Positions 1-11,770 of a stretch of DNA of 64,000 bases are shown here, piece by piece. The translations under genes were made by a program, and so were the position numbers. Source of the stretch: Mesorhizobium ciceri biovar biserrulae WSM1271 (GTDB taxonomy: Bacteria > Pseudomonadota > Alphaproteobacteria > Rhizobiales > Rhizobiaceae); assembly GCF_000185905.1 (NCBI RefSeq), contig NC_014923.1, positions 1,697,501-1,761,500 of the forward strand, given 5' to 3'. The notes beneath the pieces were generated by a model. It was not told where the DNA came from and made no database searches. It saw only the letters and a program-made list of their open reading frames with translations. Every line of letters begins with the position of its first letter. Position 1 is the first letter of the stretch.

Positions 1-2258
<2,258 letters not shown>

Positions 2259-2522
2259 TTCTCATTCCTTATGCCCATCTGACAAAGTCAGATGGTCTGT
2301 TCTCACTCACGCTTGTTCCGCCCTGCGGGCGGCGCTACGTGGGTGCGGCGCATCAGCGCCGACGGTCGACCTTGCGAAGCTTCGCTTCGAAAGGCGCCAG
2401 ACCAAGAACCGTAAAGGCACACAAAGACCAGCGAACAGCCCCGAGAGGCACCCGACAGCTCCGCTGCCGATGTCTCTTTGTGCCCTTCGCTCAAAAGCTT
2501 CTCGAACAACGTGCGTTTTGCC
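2259..2522 (+). other. 23S-5S internal spacer
   Basis: A 264-base spacer between the two rRNAs. It contains a perfect hairpin at 2275-2295 (9-bp arms, AAA loop) directly after the mature 23S end, probably an rRNA processing stem. The rest has no gene that can be supported. Confidence 0.7.
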
Positions 2523-2640
2523 GACCTGGTGGTTATGGCGGAGCGGCTGCACCCGATCCCATTCCGAACTCGGCCGTGAAACGCTCCAGCGCTGATGGTA
2601 CTTCGTCTCAAGACGCGGGAGAGTAGGTCGCTGCCAGGTC
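2523..2640 (+). rRNA. rrf: 5S ribosomal RNA
   Basis: About 118 bases with complementary ends (GACCTGG at 2523 and CCAGGTC at 2634-2640), the conserved core CCCGATCCCATTCCGAACTC and the 3' GAGAGTAGGTCG motif. Order and spacing after the 23S gene fit a standard alphaproteobacterial rRNA operon. Ends were placed by pairing of the terminal stem and could be off by a base or two. Confidence 0.96.
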
Positions 2641-2720
2641 TGCCAAACGCACGTTGATCTCACATCCAAATCGGATGGAGAGAAATCTTCTCTTTATGAA
2701 ATGGCCCGCCAAGGGATCAC

Positions 2721-2746
2721 GGGCCGCGTAAGCGGCCCTTTCATTT
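2721..2746 (+). terminator. Hairpin after 5S rRNA, possible terminator or processing site
   Basis: GGGCCGC (2721-2727), loop GTAA, GCGGCCC (2732-2738), then TTTCATTT. The stem is strong but the T-run is short. The tRNA follows 55 bases later, so this may be an rRNA processing hairpin with readthrough into tRNA-fMet. Confidence 0.55.
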
Positions 2747-2793
2747 GGTCAGCCATATACCTATTTGTAGGCCTCGGCTTACACAAAAATTGA

Positions 2794-2870
<77 letters not shown>

Positions 2871-2879
2871 AATTCAAAA

Positions 2880-2909
2880 AGCCCGCCATCGTGCGGGCTC
2901 TTTTGTTTT
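2880..2909 (+). terminator. Rho-independent terminator of the rRNA operon
   Basis: AGCCCGC (2880-2886), six-base loop, GCGGGCT (2893-2899), then CTTTTGTTTT. It lies ten bases after the tRNA CCA end and has a proper T-rich tail, so it is the likely end of the rrn transcript. Confidence 0.9.
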
Positions 2910-3373
2910 ATGCCGTGCTGTGCTGCCGGCCTGTCATCAGGCGCCCGCAACCAGCCAAGCCAAGCCGCCAGACAGAAAACAAATCCTCTCCCCAAAACCA
3001 AACTTCAAAAACAGCCCGCCAGCCACAAATGCCCGCGCGCCGTTTTGATATGCGGCTGGGGTGGCCATCGATCTGCCCAGGCTCAGGCCCCCGAAAGCGA
3101 AGCCGAAGCTGCAGCCGACTTTCTGGCCAAGCGGACATATGGAGAGCGTCACGCTGCGCCCGGAACAGATCTATCAAAGACAGGATCGGGGGCTTCAGGC
3201 GATAAAGACGCGGCCGGCGGGAGGGTACCATGCGAGCCCCCGTGCGGATATTCCACCACCCTCTCCGGTTTCGCGGCCAAAGGCCGGTAAGGCCTTGCCC
3301 AGCCCGTACGGCATCTTGGCGGCCGCGCCCAGCCTCGTCGACCGGAGCGTAGGAATCCCCTTGAAGTAGGCTA
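2910..3373. other. Intergenic region without a supported gene
   Basis: About 460 bases between the rrn terminator and the control region of the sugar operon. Several short frames are open on both strands, but none has a ribosome binding site, a recognisable domain or a convincing start. No repeat or RNA structure stood out. Confidence 0.6.
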
Positions 3374-3430
3374 TGAAATATATTTCACTATGTGAATTAT
3401 ATTGACAATGCGCGCCCGGGCTGTAATGTT
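3374..3430 (+). promoter_or_regulatory. Promoter and palindromic operator of the 3.5-14.9 kb operon
   Basis: TGAAATATATTTCA (3374-3387) is a perfect 14-bp palindrome in an AT-rich island. Just downstream, TTGACA (3402-3407) is a perfect -35 box. A weak -10 such as TAATGT (3424-3429) follows after 16 bases. The palindrome sits about 15 bases upstream of the -35 box. The obvious candidate binder is the SorC-type regulator encoded as the fourth gene of the operon; that link is inferred. Confidence 0.55.
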
Positions 3431-3537
3431 CCGATCGTCGGCTTTCGGAGGAAGGTCGGCATCATCAAATCCATACGGCAGCGCTCACTGAGTGCCTGCA
3501 ACGGTCATTGAGGATGGCTTCGGCCAAGGGAGGAAAC

Positions 3538-4569
3538 TTGCGCAAATTTCTGAGCACGCTCGCAATCGCGGCGGCTGCATCGACCTGCTTCGGGTCGATG
3601 CAGGTACGCGCCGAAACCCCTAACCCGTTCAAATGCGAGCCGGGTGAAAAATACGTCATGAACGTGATGGTCTCGGGCGTCGAATACTGGTTCCCGGTCT
3701 ATGAAATGTTCAAGCAGGCCGGCCAGCAGTTCGGCTGCGAGACCGCCTATACGGGTACGCCGGAATACGACGTCAACAAGCAGATCGCGACCTTCGACCA
3801 GGCACTGGCGCAGAAGCCGGCCGGCATACTGGTACACCCGATGAACTCCGATCCGTTCATCGAGCCGATCAACCGCGCCATCGAGCAGGGCACCGCGGTG
3901 GTGACCTTCGCCGCCGACTCGCCGAATTCCAAGCGCGTCTCCTACATCACCTCCGACAACAATGCCGAAGGCACCTATGCCGCCGACGCCGTTGCCAAGG
4001 CGATGGATGGCAAGGGCGAATATGCGGTGCTGGAGAATCCCGGCCAGGACAACCACGACAAGCGCGTCAACGCCTTCGTTGCCCGCATGGAAGCCAAATG
4101 GCCCGACATGAAGCTCGTCGGCCGCGCCGCTTCGAACCAGGATCCGACCAAGGCCTATCAGGCGGTTTTGAGCCTGGCCCAGGCGCATCCGGACCTCGGC
4201 GCCGTGTTCATGCCGGAGGCCAACTCGGCCATCGGTGCTGCCCAGGCCGCCAAGGAAGGCGGCGGCAAGATCCGCGTCATGCTCGCCGACGTCAACGCCA
4301 AGATCCTCGACATGATCAAGGCCGGCGAGATCTTCGGCTCGGTCAATCCCAACCAGGGCATGCAGGGCTATATGGGCTTCATGCTGTTGTGGATGGCCAA
4401 GCATCCCGGCCTGATCGATCCGATGAACGACGCCAAGCGTTCGGGTTTCAACCCGATGAGCGTGCCCTTCGTCGACAATGGCTTCTCCATCGTCTCCAAG
4501 GACAATGCGGACGACTTCTACTGGGACAAGTACCTCAAGCGTCGCGGCACCAAGGGCATCGAGGAATAG
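3538..4569 (+). CDS. CUT2-type sugar ABC transporter, periplasmic binding protein
   Basis: A periplasmic sugar-binding protein of the ribose/galactose type (Peripla_BP_4), about 343 residues. The start is taken as TTG at 3538, because a near-perfect Shine-Dalgarno AAGGGAGGA lies five bases upstream and the N-terminus then reads as a clean signal peptide (charged RKF, hydrophobic Ala-rich stretch, cleavage near VRA-ET). An upstream TTG at 3508 would spoil the signal peptide. Two Rossmann-type lobes follow, with phrases typical of the family (ILVHPMNSDP, TSDNNAEGTYAAD). It is the first gene of the operon with its own ATPase and permease downstream. Substrate cannot be read from sequence. Confidence 0.9.
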   Translation: MRKFLSTLAIAAAASTCFGSMQVRAETPNPFKCEPGEKYVMNVMVSGVEYWFPVYEMFKQAGQQFGCETAYTGTPEYDVNKQIATFDQALAQKPAGILVHPMNSDPFIEPINRAIEQGTAVVTFAADSPNSKRVSYITSDNNAEGTYAADAVAKAMDGKGEYAVLENPGQDNHDKRVNAFVARMEAKWPDMKLVGRAASNQDPTKAYQAVLSLAQAHPDLGAVFMPEANSAIGAAQAAKEGGGKIRVMLADVNAKILDMIKAGEIFGSVNPNQGMQGYMGFMLLWMAKHPGLIDPMNDAKRSGFNPMSVPFVDNGFSIVSKDNADDFYWDKYLKRRGTKGIEE

Positions 4570-4610
4570 TCTCGATCGCCGCCCCGGCCTCCACAAGGCC
4601 GGACCAACCG

Positions 4611-4634
4611 GGAAGGAGGCTTCGGCCTCCTTCC
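4611..4634 (+). promoter_or_regulatory. Stem-loop after the binding-protein gene
   Basis: GGAAGGAGGC, TTCG tetraloop, GCCTCCTTCC: a perfect 10-bp stem in the 93-base gap between binding-protein and ATPase genes. No T-run follows, so it is more likely an mRNA-stabilising or attenuating structure that lets the binding protein be made in excess. Confidence 0.7.
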
Positions 4635-4662
4635 TCCCCCGCAAGCATCGCAGGAGCATGGC

Positions 4663-6198
4663 GTGACCCAGTCGCCCATTCTTGAAATCCGCGGTCTGTC
4701 CAAGGCGTTCGGCCCGGTCAAGGCACTGAACGACGTGCGGTTCGAGCTGCGGCGCGGCGAAATCCATGCGCTGTGCGGCGAGAACGGCGCCGGCAAGTCG
4801 ACGCTGATGAACATGATCGCCGGTGTATTGCAGCCCGACGAGGGCGACATCCTGATCGATGGCGAGCGTGTTTCGATCCACTCGCCCGCGGCCGCCCAAC
4901 GTCTCGGCATCGCGCTTGTCCACCAGGAGATCGCGCTGTGCCAGGACGCCACCGTTGCCGAAAACATCTACATGGCCGCGATCAACAGCCGGCGCGCACC
5001 GCTGATGAATTTCCAGAAGCTCTACGCTGACGCCCAGAAGGTCATGGACCTGCTCGCGCCCATTCCGGTGCGCACCAGGGTCGCCGACCTCTCCATTTCC
5101 AACCAGCAGCTCGTCGAGATCGCCAAGGCGCTGACGCTCGACTGCAAGGTGCTGATGCTCGACGAGCCGACCGCCGCACTCACCGAAAGCGAAGCGCAAC
5201 GCCTGTTCTCGATCGTGCGCGGGCTTAGGGAACGTGGCATTTCGGTGGTCTATATCAGCCACCGCATGGCCGAGATCTTCTCGCTCTGCGACCGCGTCAC
5301 CGTCTTCCGCGACGGCCGCTACGTGGCGACCGATGCGATAGCCGCCGTTTCACCCGACGATGTCGTGCGCAAAATGGTGGGCCGCGAAATCACCCAGCTC
5401 TATCCCGACAAGCTGGCGCCGCAAGAGCCTGGGCGCCTTCTCCTGTCGGTCGAGGGGCTTTCCGATGGGCGCCGCTTCGCCGACGTCGATCTGCAGCTTC
5501 GCGCTGGCGAAATTCTGGGCATAGGCGGCCTGATCGGCGCCGGCCGCAGCGAGATCGCACAGACGGTCTGCGGCCTCAGGCCAATGATCTCTGGAACCGT
5601 CGCGCTCGACGGAAAGCAGCTGCGGCTGCGCAGTTATGGCGATGCGGTCAAGGCGGGGCTGGTCTATCTCTCTGAGGATCGCAAAGGCTCCGGCGTGTTC
5701 CTCGATCTGCCGATCGCGGCGAACATATCGGCGCTCGACCTCGGCCGGCTCACCGGGCGCCTCGGCCTGCTCGACCGCAAGGCCGAGGATCGTCAGGCGC
5801 GGGAGCTGACCGGCAGGCTCGGCGTGCGCATGGCCGGCATCGAGGCCACTGTGTCGACGCTGAGCGGTGGCAACCAGCAGAAGGTTGCCATCGCCAAGCA
5901 GCTGTCCGTCAGTCCCAAGGTCATCATCATGGACGAGCCGACGCGCGGGATCGATGTCGGCGCCAAGGTCGAGATTCACCGGCTGCTGCGCCAGCTAGCC
6001 GGCAGCGGTGTCGGCGTCATCATCATCTCGTCCGAACTGCCGGAGCTGATTGGCTTGTGCGACCGCGTTCTTGTGGTGCGCGAAGGCAGGATCGCCGGCG
6101 AACTCGCCGCCAGCGAGCTCGGCGAGGAAGCCATCATCATGCTCGCCTCGGGCGTCCAGGACAGTTCAATTCAAAGGCAGGCCCAGAATGTCGCCTAG
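4663..6198 (+). CDS. CUT2 sugar ABC transporter, double ATP-binding protein
   Basis: A 511-residue RbsA/MglA-type ATPase with two fused nucleotide-binding domains. The first half has Walker A GENGAGKS and Walker [11 protein letters not shown]. The second half has the degenerate P-loop typical of this family (GLIGAGRS), then signature LSGGNQQK and MDEPTRGID. The start is GTG at 4663 with AGGAG nine bases before; the ATG at 4658 is followed at once by a stop. It energises import with the permease that follows, whose start codon lies inside this gene's 3' end. Confidence 0.93.
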   Translation: MTQSPILEIRGLSKAFGPVKALNDVRFELRRGEIHALCGENGAGKSTLMNMIAGVLQPDEGDILIDGERVSIHSPAAAQRLGIALVHQEIALCQDATVAENIYMAAINSRRAPLMNFQKLYADAQKVMDLLAPIPVRTRVADLSISNQQLVEIAKALTLDCKVLMLDEPTAALTESEAQRLFSIVRGLRERGISVVYISHRMAEIFSLCDRVTVFRDGRYVATDAIAAVSPDDVVRKMVGREITQLYPDKLAPQEPGRLLLSVEGLSDGRRFADVDLQLRAGEILGIGGLIGAGRSEIAQTVCGLRPMISGTVALDGKQLRLRSYGDAVKAGLVYLSEDRKGSGVFLDLPIAANISALDLGRLTGRLGLLDRKAEDRQARELTGRLGVRMAGIEATVSTLSGGNQQKVAIAKQLSVSPKVIIMDEPTRGIDVGAKVEIHRLLRQLAGSGVGVIIISSELPELIGLCDRVLVVREGRIAGELAASELGEEAIIMLASGVQDSSIQRQAQNVA

Positions 6199-7198
6199 GG
6201 AATCAGGAGAAGCGCTGGTGCACGCCGAGATCAAGTCCGCCGGGCGGCGCATCAACTTCGCTCACCTCGCCTCGATGCGCGAGGCCGGGCTGATCGTCAT
6301 CATCCTGGCGCTGTGCATCGCCATGAGCTTCGCCTCGCCGCACTTCCTGACATGGGGCAATTTCCGCGCCATGCTGATGAGCTTCTCCATCGAAGGCATC
6401 GTCGTCGTCGGCATGACCGTCCTGCTCATCGTCGGCGGCATCGACCTTTCCGTCGGCTCGGTCGTGTGTTTCTCGATGGTGGTCTCGGGTGCGCTGTTCC
6501 TCGCCGGGCTCGATCCCTGGACGGCAAGCCTGATCGGCATCGGCGTCAGCGCGCTGATCGGCGCGGCCATGGGCTTCTTCGTGACCGTGATAGGGCTCAA
6601 TCATTTCATCACGTCGCTGGCCGCCATGGTCATCGTGCGCGGCATGTGCCTGGTGGTCACCAAGGGCACGCCGCTGTCGCTGTTCACCTTGCCGCCGGCC
6701 TTCAAGGCCATCGGCCAGGGCAGTTTCAACAACATCCCCTATGTCATCCTGATCTTCATCGTCGTGGTGGCGATCTTCGACTTCCTGCTGCGTCGCGCCA
6801 CGGCCTTCCGCAAGGTTTTCTACACCGGCTCCAACGAGAAGGCCGCGCAGTTCTCCGGCATCAGGACCAATCAGGTGAAGTTCTGGGTCACGGTGCTGTG
6901 CTCGACCCTCGCCGGAGTGGCCGGCGTCATCTACATGGCGCGCTTCGGCGCGGCGACGCCGACCTTCGGCGCCGGCATGGAGCTCAACATCATCGCCGCG
7001 GCCGTCATCGGCGGCGCCTCGCTGAATGGCGGCTCGGGCACCATCTTCGGGGCGATCCTCGGCATGGCTCTGCTGTCGGTGGTGACGAGCTCGCTTATCC
7101 TGCTCGATGTCTCGGTCTATTGGCAGGACATGATCAAGGGATGCATCCTGCTGGCAGCGGTGTCGATCGATCACTTCCTGCACCGCAAGAAGTCCTGA
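6188..7198 (+). CDS. CUT2 sugar ABC transporter, permease
   Basis: An RbsC-type inner-membrane permease (BPD_transp_2) of about 336 residues with roughly eight to ten hydrophobic segments and the family signature [11 protein letters not shown] and [15 protein letters not shown] at 6188 overlaps the ATPase gene by 11 bases. An in-frame GTG at 6218 has a better ribosome site (AGGAGA seven bases upstream) and may be the true start. Only one permease is present, so the channel is probably a homodimer. Confidence 0.9.
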   Translation: MSPRESGEALVHAEIKSAGRRINFAHLASMREAGLIVIILALCIAMSFASPHFLTWGNFRAMLMSFSIEGIVVVGMTVLLIVGGIDLSVGSVVCFSMVVSGALFLAGLDPWTASLIGIGVSALIGAAMGFFVTVIGLNHFITSLAAMVIVRGMCLVVTKGTPLSLFTLPPAFKAIGQGSFNNIPYVILIFIVVVAIFDFLLRRATAFRKVFYTGSNEKAAQFSGIRTNQVKFWVTVLCSTLAGVAGVIYMARFGAATPTFGAGMELNIIAAAVIGGASLNGGSGTIFGAILGMALLSVVTSSLILLDVSVYWQDMIKGCILLAAVSIDHFLHRKKS

Positions 7199-7223
7199 AC
7201 CTCAAAGGCGGCGAAGCAAGACC

Positions 7224-8204
7224 ATGGCCCCTCCCAACACCCGCGACGACATCGCCGCTGTTCGTCAGATGCACCAGGCGCTTGTCCTGCATTATGTCGA
7301 AGGCAAGACCCAGGCCGAGATCGCCGGGGAACTCGGCATCTCGCATGCGACCGTCAACCGGCTGATCAAGCGCGGCCACCAGCTCGGTCTCGTCGAGATC
7401 AAGATCAAGTCGCCGATCGACCATCTGGTCGAGCTGGAAGCGCGGTTGGTGGCGCTGGGCGGCATCGAACGGGCGATGGTGGTGCCGTCGGTCTCCGACA
7501 ACCCACACACCGCCCTGCAGCGGGTCGGCGAGGCGGCGGCCGGGCTGCTGCTCGACACCATCAAGGACGGTGACACGATTTCGATCACCGGCGGCAAGGG
7601 CGTCAGCGCGCTGGTCGCCGGTCTCAAGCCGGGGCGCCGCTACGACGTCGAAGTCATTCCCGCCACCGGGCTGGTGCAGGGCAAGCACTACACCGATGTC
7701 AACCACGTCGCCTCGCTGATGGCCGACAAGCTCGGCGGCCGCGCCTACCAGATCCATGCGCCGTTGTTTGCCGATACCGCGCCGCAGCGCGAGATGCTGA
7801 TGGGCATCAGCTCCGTCGCCGACGTGTTTCGCAAGGCGCGCGAGGCCGATGTCGCGGTGGTGGGTGTCGGCTCCATCCTGACCGACGATTCCAGTTACTA
7901 CGATTTGCATCCGTCCTCGAATGCCGATCGCCAGGCGATCGAGAAGTCCGGGGCAACAGGCGAGCTGCTCGCCCATCTCATCGATCGCCGGGGCAAGCTC
8001 TGCAACTACTCGCTCAACCGTTCGCTGGTCTCGTTGACGCTTGACGAGTTCGCGACCATCCCGCGCTCCATCGGCATTGCAAGTGGCGCCAGCAAGGTCG
8101 CGCCGATCCTCGCCGCAATGCGCGGAAATCATCTCGACACCATCGTCACGGACGAGGCCACGGGGCTCCAGATCCTCGAGCTGGCCGAACAGGAGGCAGC
8201 ATGA
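7224..8204 (+). CDS. SorC/DeoR-family sugar-binding transcriptional regulator
   Basis: 326 residues. An N-terminal helix-turn-helix (about residues 25-50, TQAEIAGELGISHATVNRLI) is followed by the SorC sugar-phosphate sensor domain (phrases ISITGGKGVSALV and GVGSILTDDSSYY). Members such as LsrR, EryD and DeoR-like SorC proteins respond to phosphorylated intermediates of the operon they control. Embedded here between transporter and enzyme genes, it most likely controls this operon, perhaps through the palindrome at 3374-3387. Confidence 0.88.
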   Translation: MAPPNTRDDIAAVRQMHQALVLHYVEGKTQAEIAGELGISHATVNRLIKRGHQLGLVEIKIKSPIDHLVELEARLVALGGIERAMVVPSVSDNPHTALQRVGEAAAGLLLDTIKDGDTISITGGKGVSALVAGLKPGRRYDVEVIPATGLVQGKHYTDVNHVASLMADKLGGRAYQIHAPLFADTAPQREMLMGISSVADVFRKAREADVAVVGVGSILTDDSSYYDLHPSSNADRQAIEKSGATGELLAHLIDRRGKLCNYSLNRSLVSLTLDEFATIPRSIGIASGASKVAPILAAMRGNHLDTIVTDEATGLQILELAEQEAA

Positions 8205-9196
8205 ATTCTCGACAGATCCAGCGGCAGATCGGCAAGTCCGGCATATCGGCGTCGGCCGTGGGCCTGGGCACCTGGGCGATTGGCGGATGGATGTGGGGCG
8301 GCACCGACGAAAAGGAGTCGGTGCGGGCGATCGAAGCCTCGATCGATGCCGGCCTCAGCCTGATCGACACAGCGCCGGCCTACGGTCTTGGCCGCAGCGA
8401 GGCGATCGTCGGCACCGCCATCAAGGGCAAGCGCGACAAGGTGGTGATCGCGACCAAATGCGGGCTGAACTGGCATTCGGGCAAGGGCGGGCATTTCTTC
8501 GACCAGGACGACAAGCCAGTGCATCGCTATCTCGGCGCCGACGGCATCGCCTATGAGGTCGAGCAGAGCCTGCGGCGTCTCGGCACCGATCATATCGACC
8601 TCTACATCACCCATTGGCAGGACCCGACGACGCCGATCGCCGAGACGATGGCGGCATTGGAAAAGCTCAAGGCAGCCGGCAAGATCCGCGCCATCGGCGC
8701 CAGCAATATCAGCGCCGAGGATCTCGGCCATTATATCGATGCCGGCCAGCTCGATGCGATCCAGGAGCGCTATTCGATGATCGACCGCGACATCGAGAGC
8801 AGCCTGCTGCCGATTGCTCGCGCGCACGACATCGCCACCCTCAGCTATTCGTCGCTGGCGCTGGGCCTGCTCACCGGCACGGTCGAACCCGGCCGCACAT
8901 TCGGCGGCGACGACCAGCGCAAGGACAACCCGCGCTTTTCCACGGCCAACCGGCAGAAGGTGGCAAAGCTGAAAGAGGCCATCGCCCCTATCGCCGAGAG
9001 CCACCAGGCGTCGACGGCGCAGATCGTCATCGCCTGGACGCTCGCCCAGCCGGGCATCACCTTCGCCCTGTGCGGCGCGCGCAATCCCGAACAGGCGCTC
9101 GACAATGCACGGGCCGGGGAGATCACGCTTGCGGCAGGCGAGCTTGCGGCAATCGACGCCGCGGCAGCCGCGCATCTCACTGCGATGGATGCCTGA
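8201..9196 (+). CDS. Aldo/keto reductase
   Basis: A 331-residue aldo/keto reductase barrel with the complete catalytic tetrad D56, Y61, K86 and H138 (FLIDTAPAYG-type and YITHW contexts). It starts inside the regulator's stop codon (ATGA overlap), so translation is coupled. The family reduces or oxidises sugar and small aldehydes with NADP(H). In this operon it could reduce the aldehyde released by the aldolase or oxidise the imported sugar; the sequence does not decide. Confidence 0.88.
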   Translation: MNSRQIQRQIGKSGISASAVGLGTWAIGGWMWGGTDEKESVRAIEASIDAGLSLIDTAPAYGLGRSEAIVGTAIKGKRDKVVIATKCGLNWHSGKGGHFFDQDDKPVHRYLGADGIAYEVEQSLRRLGTDHIDLYITHWQDPTTPIAETMAALEKLKAAGKIRAIGASNISAEDLGHYIDAGQLDAIQERYSMIDRDIESSLLPIARAHDIATLSYSSLALGLLTGTVEPGRTFGGDDQRKDNPRFSTANRQKVAKLKEAIAPIAESHQASTAQIVIAWTLAQPGITFALCGARNPEQALDNARAGEITLAAGELAAIDAAAAAHLTAMDA

Positions 9197-9217
9197 GAAA
9201 AAAAGGCAACAGCCCCG

Positions 9218-10915
9218 ATGAACCGTAGCCATACGTTAGCCGGTCTGCGCGACCGGCCTGATATCGCCGTGCTCGTCATCGGTGGCGGCATCAACGGCAT
9301 CAGCGTCTTTCGCGAACTGGCGCTGCAAGGCGTCGATGTCGTGCTGGCGGAAAAGGGCGACTATTGCAGCGGCGCCAGTGCCGCCCTTTCACGCATGGTG
9401 CATGGCGGCCTGCGCTACCTCGAAAACGGCGAATTCAAACTGGTGCGCGAATCGCTGCTCGAACGTGACCGGCTGCTGAGGAATGCCCCGCACTATGTGG
9501 CCCCGTTGCCGACGACGGTGCCGATCTTCGACATTTTCTCCGGCCTTGCCAACGGTGCGGTGCGTTTCCTGGGTCTGACGCGGCGGCCGAGCCGGCGTGG
9601 TGCGCTGGTCATCAAGACCGGCCTTGCCATGTACGACCTGTTCACCGCCGCACGGCGTTTGATGCCGACGCACAGGTTCAGGGGCCGCGCCGAAACCTTG
9701 AGAAAATGGCCGGCGATCAATCCGGCGATCCGCAATTCGGCGACCTATTACGACGCCTGGGTGAGCCGGCCCGAACGCCTCGGCCTGGAGATGCTGCTGG
9801 ACGCCACGGCGAGCGCGGCGAACGCCCGCGCCTTGAACTACGCTCAGGTATCGTCGACAGGTGATAGCCTCGCCATTACCGACACGCTGACGGGCGAACA
9901 ACTGCCGGTACGGGCGCAATTGGTCATCAACGCCACTGGCGGCTGGATCGACCTGACCAACAAGGCCATCGGGGCGGCGGCGCAGACGATGATGGGCGGC
10001 ACCAAGGGCTCGCATCTCATCGTCGACAATGCAGAACTGTTCGACGCGCTCGGCGGCCATATGGTCTATTACGAGAACGAGGACGGGCGCATCTGCATCC
10101 TGTTTCCCTATCTCGGCAAGGTGCTGATAGGCTCGACCGACATCCGGGTCGACGATCCGGACAAGGTCCGTTGCGAGGAGGACGAGCAGCGCTACATCCT
10201 GCAGTCGCTCGCCTTTGTATTCCCCTCGATCAAAGTAGCTGAAAACCAGATCGTGTTCCGCTTCGCCGGCGTGCGACCCTTGCCCGCCAGCGAGGACAGT
10301 TTTACCAGCCGCATACCGCGCGATCATTTTTGCGAGTTCGTAGAAGCGAGCGGGCATCTGCCGGCGACACTGTGCATGATCGGCGGCAAGTGGACCACCT
10401 TCCGTTCGTTTGGAGCGCTGGCCGCCGATATGGCACTGAAGCGGCTCGGCCTCGCGCGCAGCCAGGGAACGCAGGACATGGCCATCGGTGGCGGCCGTGA
10501 TTTTCCGGCCGATCCGGACGCCTGGTGCGCATCATTCGCCGCCGAGCATGGCCTGACGGTCGAGCGCGCGCAAACGCTTCTGCAGCGCTATGGCACGTCG
10601 GCCAGGGATTTCGTTTCGCACCCGGCGGGCGAACAGATGCTGCCGCAGTCGGACTATTCGGCAAGCGAGATGGGGCGCATCATCGAGCGCGAGCAGGTCG
10701 AGTGCCTTGCCGACCTGTTCTTGCGCCGCACCACCATCGCCATTTCAGGCGGTCTCAGCTTCGACCTCGTCAACGCCGTTCTCGACATGCTGGCGGCGCA
10801 CAAGGACTGGAGCGCCAGCGAGGCTGCCACCGAGCGCTCGACCTTCCTCGCGTTGCTGGCCGACCGGCACGGCATCGACCTCCAGACACATCAAAGGAGC
10901 GCCCTATGCGCGTAA
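9218..10915 (+). CDS. GlpD/EryB-like FAD-dependent polyol-phosphate dehydrogenase
   Basis: 565 residues, the length of glycerol-3-phosphate dehydrogenase GlpD and erythritol-phosphate dehydrogenase EryB. The N-terminal FAD-binding motif GGGING (22-27) and the GlpD signature SRMVHGGLRYLENG are present, plus GSTDIRVDDP and the FAGVRPL segment and a C-terminal helical domain. The family oxidises a polyol phosphate to a ketose phosphate and passes electrons to quinone. It sits directly before an aldolase and a sugar kinase, which argues for a polyol phosphate other than glycerol-3-phosphate. Confidence 0.88.
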   Translation: MNRSHTLAGLRDRPDIAVLVIGGGINGISVFRELALQGVDVVLAEKGDYCSGASAALSRMVHGGLRYLENGEFKLVRESLLERDRLLRNAPHYVAPLPTTVPIFDIFSGLANGAVRFLGLTRRPSRRGALVIKTGLAMYDLFTAARRLMPTHRFRGRAETLRKWPAINPAIRNSATYYDAWVSRPERLGLEMLLDATASAANARALNYAQVSSTGDSLAITDTLTGEQLPVRAQLVINATGGWIDLTNKAIGAAAQTMMGGTKGSHLIVDNAELFDALGGHMVYYENEDGRICILFPYLGKVLIGSTDIRVDDPDKVRCEEDEQRYILQSLAFVFPSIKVAENQIVFRFAGVRPLPASEDSFTSRIPRDHFCEFVEASGHLPATLCMIGGKWTTFRSFGALAADMALKRLGLARSQGTQDMAIGGGRDFPADPDAWCASFAAEHGLTVERAQTLLQRYGTSARDFVSHPAGEQMLPQSDYSASEMGRIIEREQVECLADLFLRRTTIAISGGLSFDLVNAVLDMLAAHKDWSASEAATERSTFLALLADRHGIDLQTHQRSALCA

Positions 10916-11748
10916 ACAAGAAAGTCCGTATGAACCGGCTGTTCGGCGGCGGCCGCTGCCTCGACGTCGCCATCGATCATGGCGTCTGCAACGAGCCGAG
11001 TTTCCTTGCCGGGCTGGAAGACATGGCCAGCGTGGTCAACCAGCTGGTCAAGGCCGGCCCCGACGCCATCCAGATGAACTACGGCCAGGCTGACCTGCTG
11101 CAGGCCGTGCCTGGCAAGGACAAGCCGGCGCTGGTGATGCGCATCGACATGGGCAATCCCTATAACAGGATACGCCACCGGGCGATGTGGGCGGTGCTGC
11201 AGAACGAAGCCGAGCCCTTGCTTGGCGCCATCGAGATGGATGCGGCTTGCGTCGTGGTCAATCTGTTCATGCTACCCGACGAGCCGGACCTGTTCCGGCA
11301 ATGCGTGCAGAACATCGCCCGCGTGCGCGCCGATTGCGAGAAATACGGCCTGCCGCTGATGATCGAGCCGCTGGCCATGCTGCCGGTCACCGAGCATGGC
11401 GGCTACATGGTCGACGGCGACGCCGATAAGATCGTCACCTTGACCCGGCTTGCCCGCGAGATGGGTGCCGATATCGTCAAGGCCGACCCGACCACCGATC
11501 CCAACGACTTCCACCGCGTCGTCGAGGCGGCGCGCTGCCCGGTGCTGGTGCGCGGCGGCGGCAAGGAGGATCTGCGTGCCGTGTTCGACAAGTCGGCCGC
11601 CTTGATGGCACAGGGTGCGCTTGGCATGGTCTATGGCCGCAACATCTACCAGCATGCCAACCCGAGCGCTGTCGTGCGCGGGCTGATGGCAATCATTCAC
11701 GAAGATGCCGATGGCGGCGCAGCCTGGGATCTGTACAACCAGGCATAG
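10906..11748 (+). CDS. DhnA/LsrF-type class I aldolase
   Basis: 280 residues, DeoC/LacD/FbaB-type barrel. AIDHG at 22-26 and the lysine in ADIVKADPTT (K192) match the phosphate-side and Schiff-base positions of the family; GYGRNI-like VYGRNIYQH closes the barrel. The start ATG at 10906 lies ten bases inside the preceding gene with AAAGGAG upstream. It is expected to cleave a ketose phosphate to DHAP plus an aldehyde, or to act as a thiolase as LsrF does. Which reaction applies is unknown. Confidence 0.85.
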   Translation: MRVNKKVRMNRLFGGGRCLDVAIDHGVCNEPSFLAGLEDMASVVNQLVKAGPDAIQMNYGQADLLQAVPGKDKPALVMRIDMGNPYNRIRHRAMWAVLQNEAEPLLGAIEMDAACVVVNLFMLPDEPDLFRQCVQNIARVRADCEKYGLPLMIEPLAMLPVTEHGGYMVDGDADKIVTLTRLAREMGADIVKADPTTDPNDFHRVVEAARCPVLVRGGGKEDLRAVFDKSAALMAQGALGMVYGRNIYQHANPSAVVRGLMAIIHEDADGGAAWDLYNQA

Positions 11749-11770
11749 GCTGCGGCCTCGGGAGGCGCCA

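Noticed and set aside
3505..5262. 585-codon open frame on the minus strand
   Set aside because: Antisense to well-supported binding-protein and ATPase genes; long antisense frames are expected in GC-rich DNA and this one has no recognisable domain.
9218..10915. Plain glycerol-3-phosphate dehydrogenase glpD of glycerol catabolism
   Set aside because: Its partners are a LyxK-like kinase and an aldolase, not glpK or glpF; an EryB-like role on another polyol phosphate fits better.
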